DNA of 64,000 bases, taken from assembly GCF_008831285.2 (NCBI RefSeq), contig NC_045138.2, forward strand, positions 31,963,934 through 32,027,933, given 5' to 3'. The notes beneath the pieces are model-generated. The model was not told where the DNA came from, did not search any database, and was given only the letters and a program-made list of their open reading frames with translations. This document shows, piece after piece, positions 63,001 through 64,000 of this stretch (its first letter is position 1; the number at the start of each line of letters is the position of its first letter). This stretch comes from Nymphaea colorata (lineage: Eukaryota; Streptophyta; Magnoliopsida; Nymphaeales; Nymphaeaceae). Position numbers and translations under genes: made by a program.

Positions 63001-63652
63001 TGTGGTATACTGTCATGTTTCCCATTTGACTAACATGCCAAAGCTTTTCTCACACACAGATACAGCAAACACATCCACACGTTTGCACATAAAGTGATAA
63101 AACTTTTCTTTGTCATATGGCAATCAAAGTTATAGTTAACACATGATCAACCACAGTTTTTATATCTTTAGCTCTCTCAGTTTACCATATTCGATTATTT
63201 TGCTAGAGTAGACATCAATTTTGGGTGTTTCAAAATGGGGATAAATGTTATACCTCAGCTTAAAACTTTGCAAAAAGCACAATCCTGTTGCTTGCAGCGT
63301 CTTCTGTGGTATAGTATGTGCTGCTTTTCCTTTTGACAGAAACTACTAAAATCACACTGCTGTTCAGTCTCCTGTAGTAATGAGATATGAAAGTGAGGGT
63401 TGCTATTCAACAAGCAGCCATATTGCATTGAAATGGAGTCAACCCTTTACCTCCTCCTTGTTCTCCTCTCACTCTCTCCCTCTCCATGCTGGAGGGTGTA
63501 TGTGCACTGTGTGGTTGTACAGTTGTACCTACATGCATTATTATTCGAGTTCAAGCTAGATGCCTGTAGGTTCTCTTTTTTAATGCAAGTTTGTGAATTT
63601 TGCAGGAAGAGCAGCAATGCATGGCATGGAAACGCCTGTTAACTTTTGAAAA
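57042..63652 (+). CDS. CSTF77: Cleavage stimulation factor subunit 77 (CSTF77), 5' part, incomplete
   Basis: Eight exons: 57042-57119, 57725-57787, 58140-58249, 61120-61220, 61632-61693, 61793-61933, 62730-62858 and 63606-63652. Each has GT-AG borders and phases agree, giving 243 residues before the window ends. CSTF77 is the HAT-repeat scaffold of the cleavage stimulation factor in pre-mRNA 3'-end processing (Drosophila suppressor of forked, yeast Rna14). Matching segments are VDKYNVEASETLAN, FWKQYVEAQMAVNNDDA, IFSRCLLNCLQIALWRCYIR, KGAEGQEETRKAFDFML, SGPVWMEYITFLKS, HHVEQLWRDYESFENSV, YNSARAVYRERKKYVDEIDW and MAWKRLLTFEK. The helical HAT repeats begin in exon 2. The start codon is unresolved: the first recognised exon is open upstream (EKKARDCLAVDKYN), and where other plants have Met-(Ala)-Asp-Lys-Tyr this copy has Val. 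The remaining two-thirds of the protein lies beyond the right edge. Confidence 0.92.
59291..59340. repeat. 22-bp tandem repeat
   Basis: gaaatcaaacatataatttc-at repeated about 2.3 times. Confidence 0.85.
59791..59870. repeat. 40-bp tandem duplication
   Basis: cacccatacccatgtttttt then tgatgctgaacatgcacctg, present twice with one base change. Confidence 0.9.
60973..61015. repeat. (CT)n / (CTGT)n microsatellite
   Basis: CT run with a few CTGT units, near the end of CSTF77 intron 3. Confidence 0.85.
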
Positions 63653-64000
63653 GTAAGAACATGAGTTAAGGTTTTTTACATTTTACACCACAAAGTTTAT
63701 GTGAGAAAGGGTACTCTTTGTTCCTAAACTTCTTGTGTTAGACTTATCACAAGTATCGTTCTTGGCATTCTAATCATCAAGTTTTTCTTTTGGGTTTTTA
63801 TGAAATCAAGAATATCATGTCCTGATCACATCCTTTGTGGTGCTTGTCTGTATTGCCTACATTTGATGATCTATGTGAGAAGCTACTGTAGTGTGAGATG
63901 ACAATCAAAGTTTTTTTCTGAAGACACACATCAGAATGTCAAATAAGCAAACAAGATATTTTTGCTACTATATGGGTTACTAAGTTCATTTTTTTTCTTT
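63653..64000. other. Start of the next CSTF77 intron
   Basis: Begins gtaagaacatg after exon 8. No further exon is visible before the window ends. Confidence 0.6.

Overview
This is nuclear DNA of a land plant, almost certainly a flowering plant. Every multi-exon gene uses plant-style GT-AG introns, the proteins match plant-specific or plant-type families (FANTASTIC FOUR-like, heavy-metal-associated plant protein, Hsp110-type HSP70-14/15, plant CSTF77), and the spacer DNA is AT-rich with long (TA)n tracts and many small transposons. The species cannot be named from the sequence alone. Large introns and transposon-rich spacers would fit an early-diverging angiosperm, but that is a guess. || Genes, left to right: (1) a KRI1-like ribosome-biogenesis gene, single coding exon, + strand, 2380-4323; (2) a heavy-metal-associated (HMA) domain gene, + strand, exons between 7832 and 11095; (3) an Hsp110/HSP70-14/15 gene, - strand, nine coding exons between 31877 and 18879 plus a split 5' leader reaching about 34.97 kb. 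Its exons splice to an 835-residue protein although one intron holds a nest of two LTR retrotransposons; (4) a candidate two-exon gene for a small secreted cysteine-rich peptide, + strand, 38031-39306; (5) a FANTASTIC FOUR-like gene, + strand, 48324-49478, whose 3' half and downstream flank exist again as a decayed inverted copy at 52.1-53.2 kb; (6) the 5' part of a CSTF77 (cleavage stimulation factor 77 kDa) gene, + strand, exons from 57042 to 63652, running off the right edge. || Mobile DNA: a Ty1/copia element (21657-28212, TSD AGAAT) contains a younger related Ty1/copia element (21963-26018, TSD GCAGC). One end of a CACTA transposon (41302 onward) is followed by two decayed exons of an NDRG/NDL-like gene. 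A tRNA-derived SINE has a 10-bp TSD (12323-12506). A MITE family with GGCGGAG-type termini and 7-9-bp TSDs appears at least seven times. hAT-like and other foldback elements, short tandem arrays and compound (TA)n(GA)n microsatellites fill much of the rest. || The genes do not form a pathway or cluster; they are housekeeping and developmental genes separated by repeats. No tRNA, rRNA, CRISPR array or bacterial-type operon was seen. The items most worth follow-up are the cysteine-rich peptide gene, the inverted FAF-like duplication that could make hairpin RNA, the NDL exons beside a CACTA end, and the nested copia pair in the HSP70 intron.
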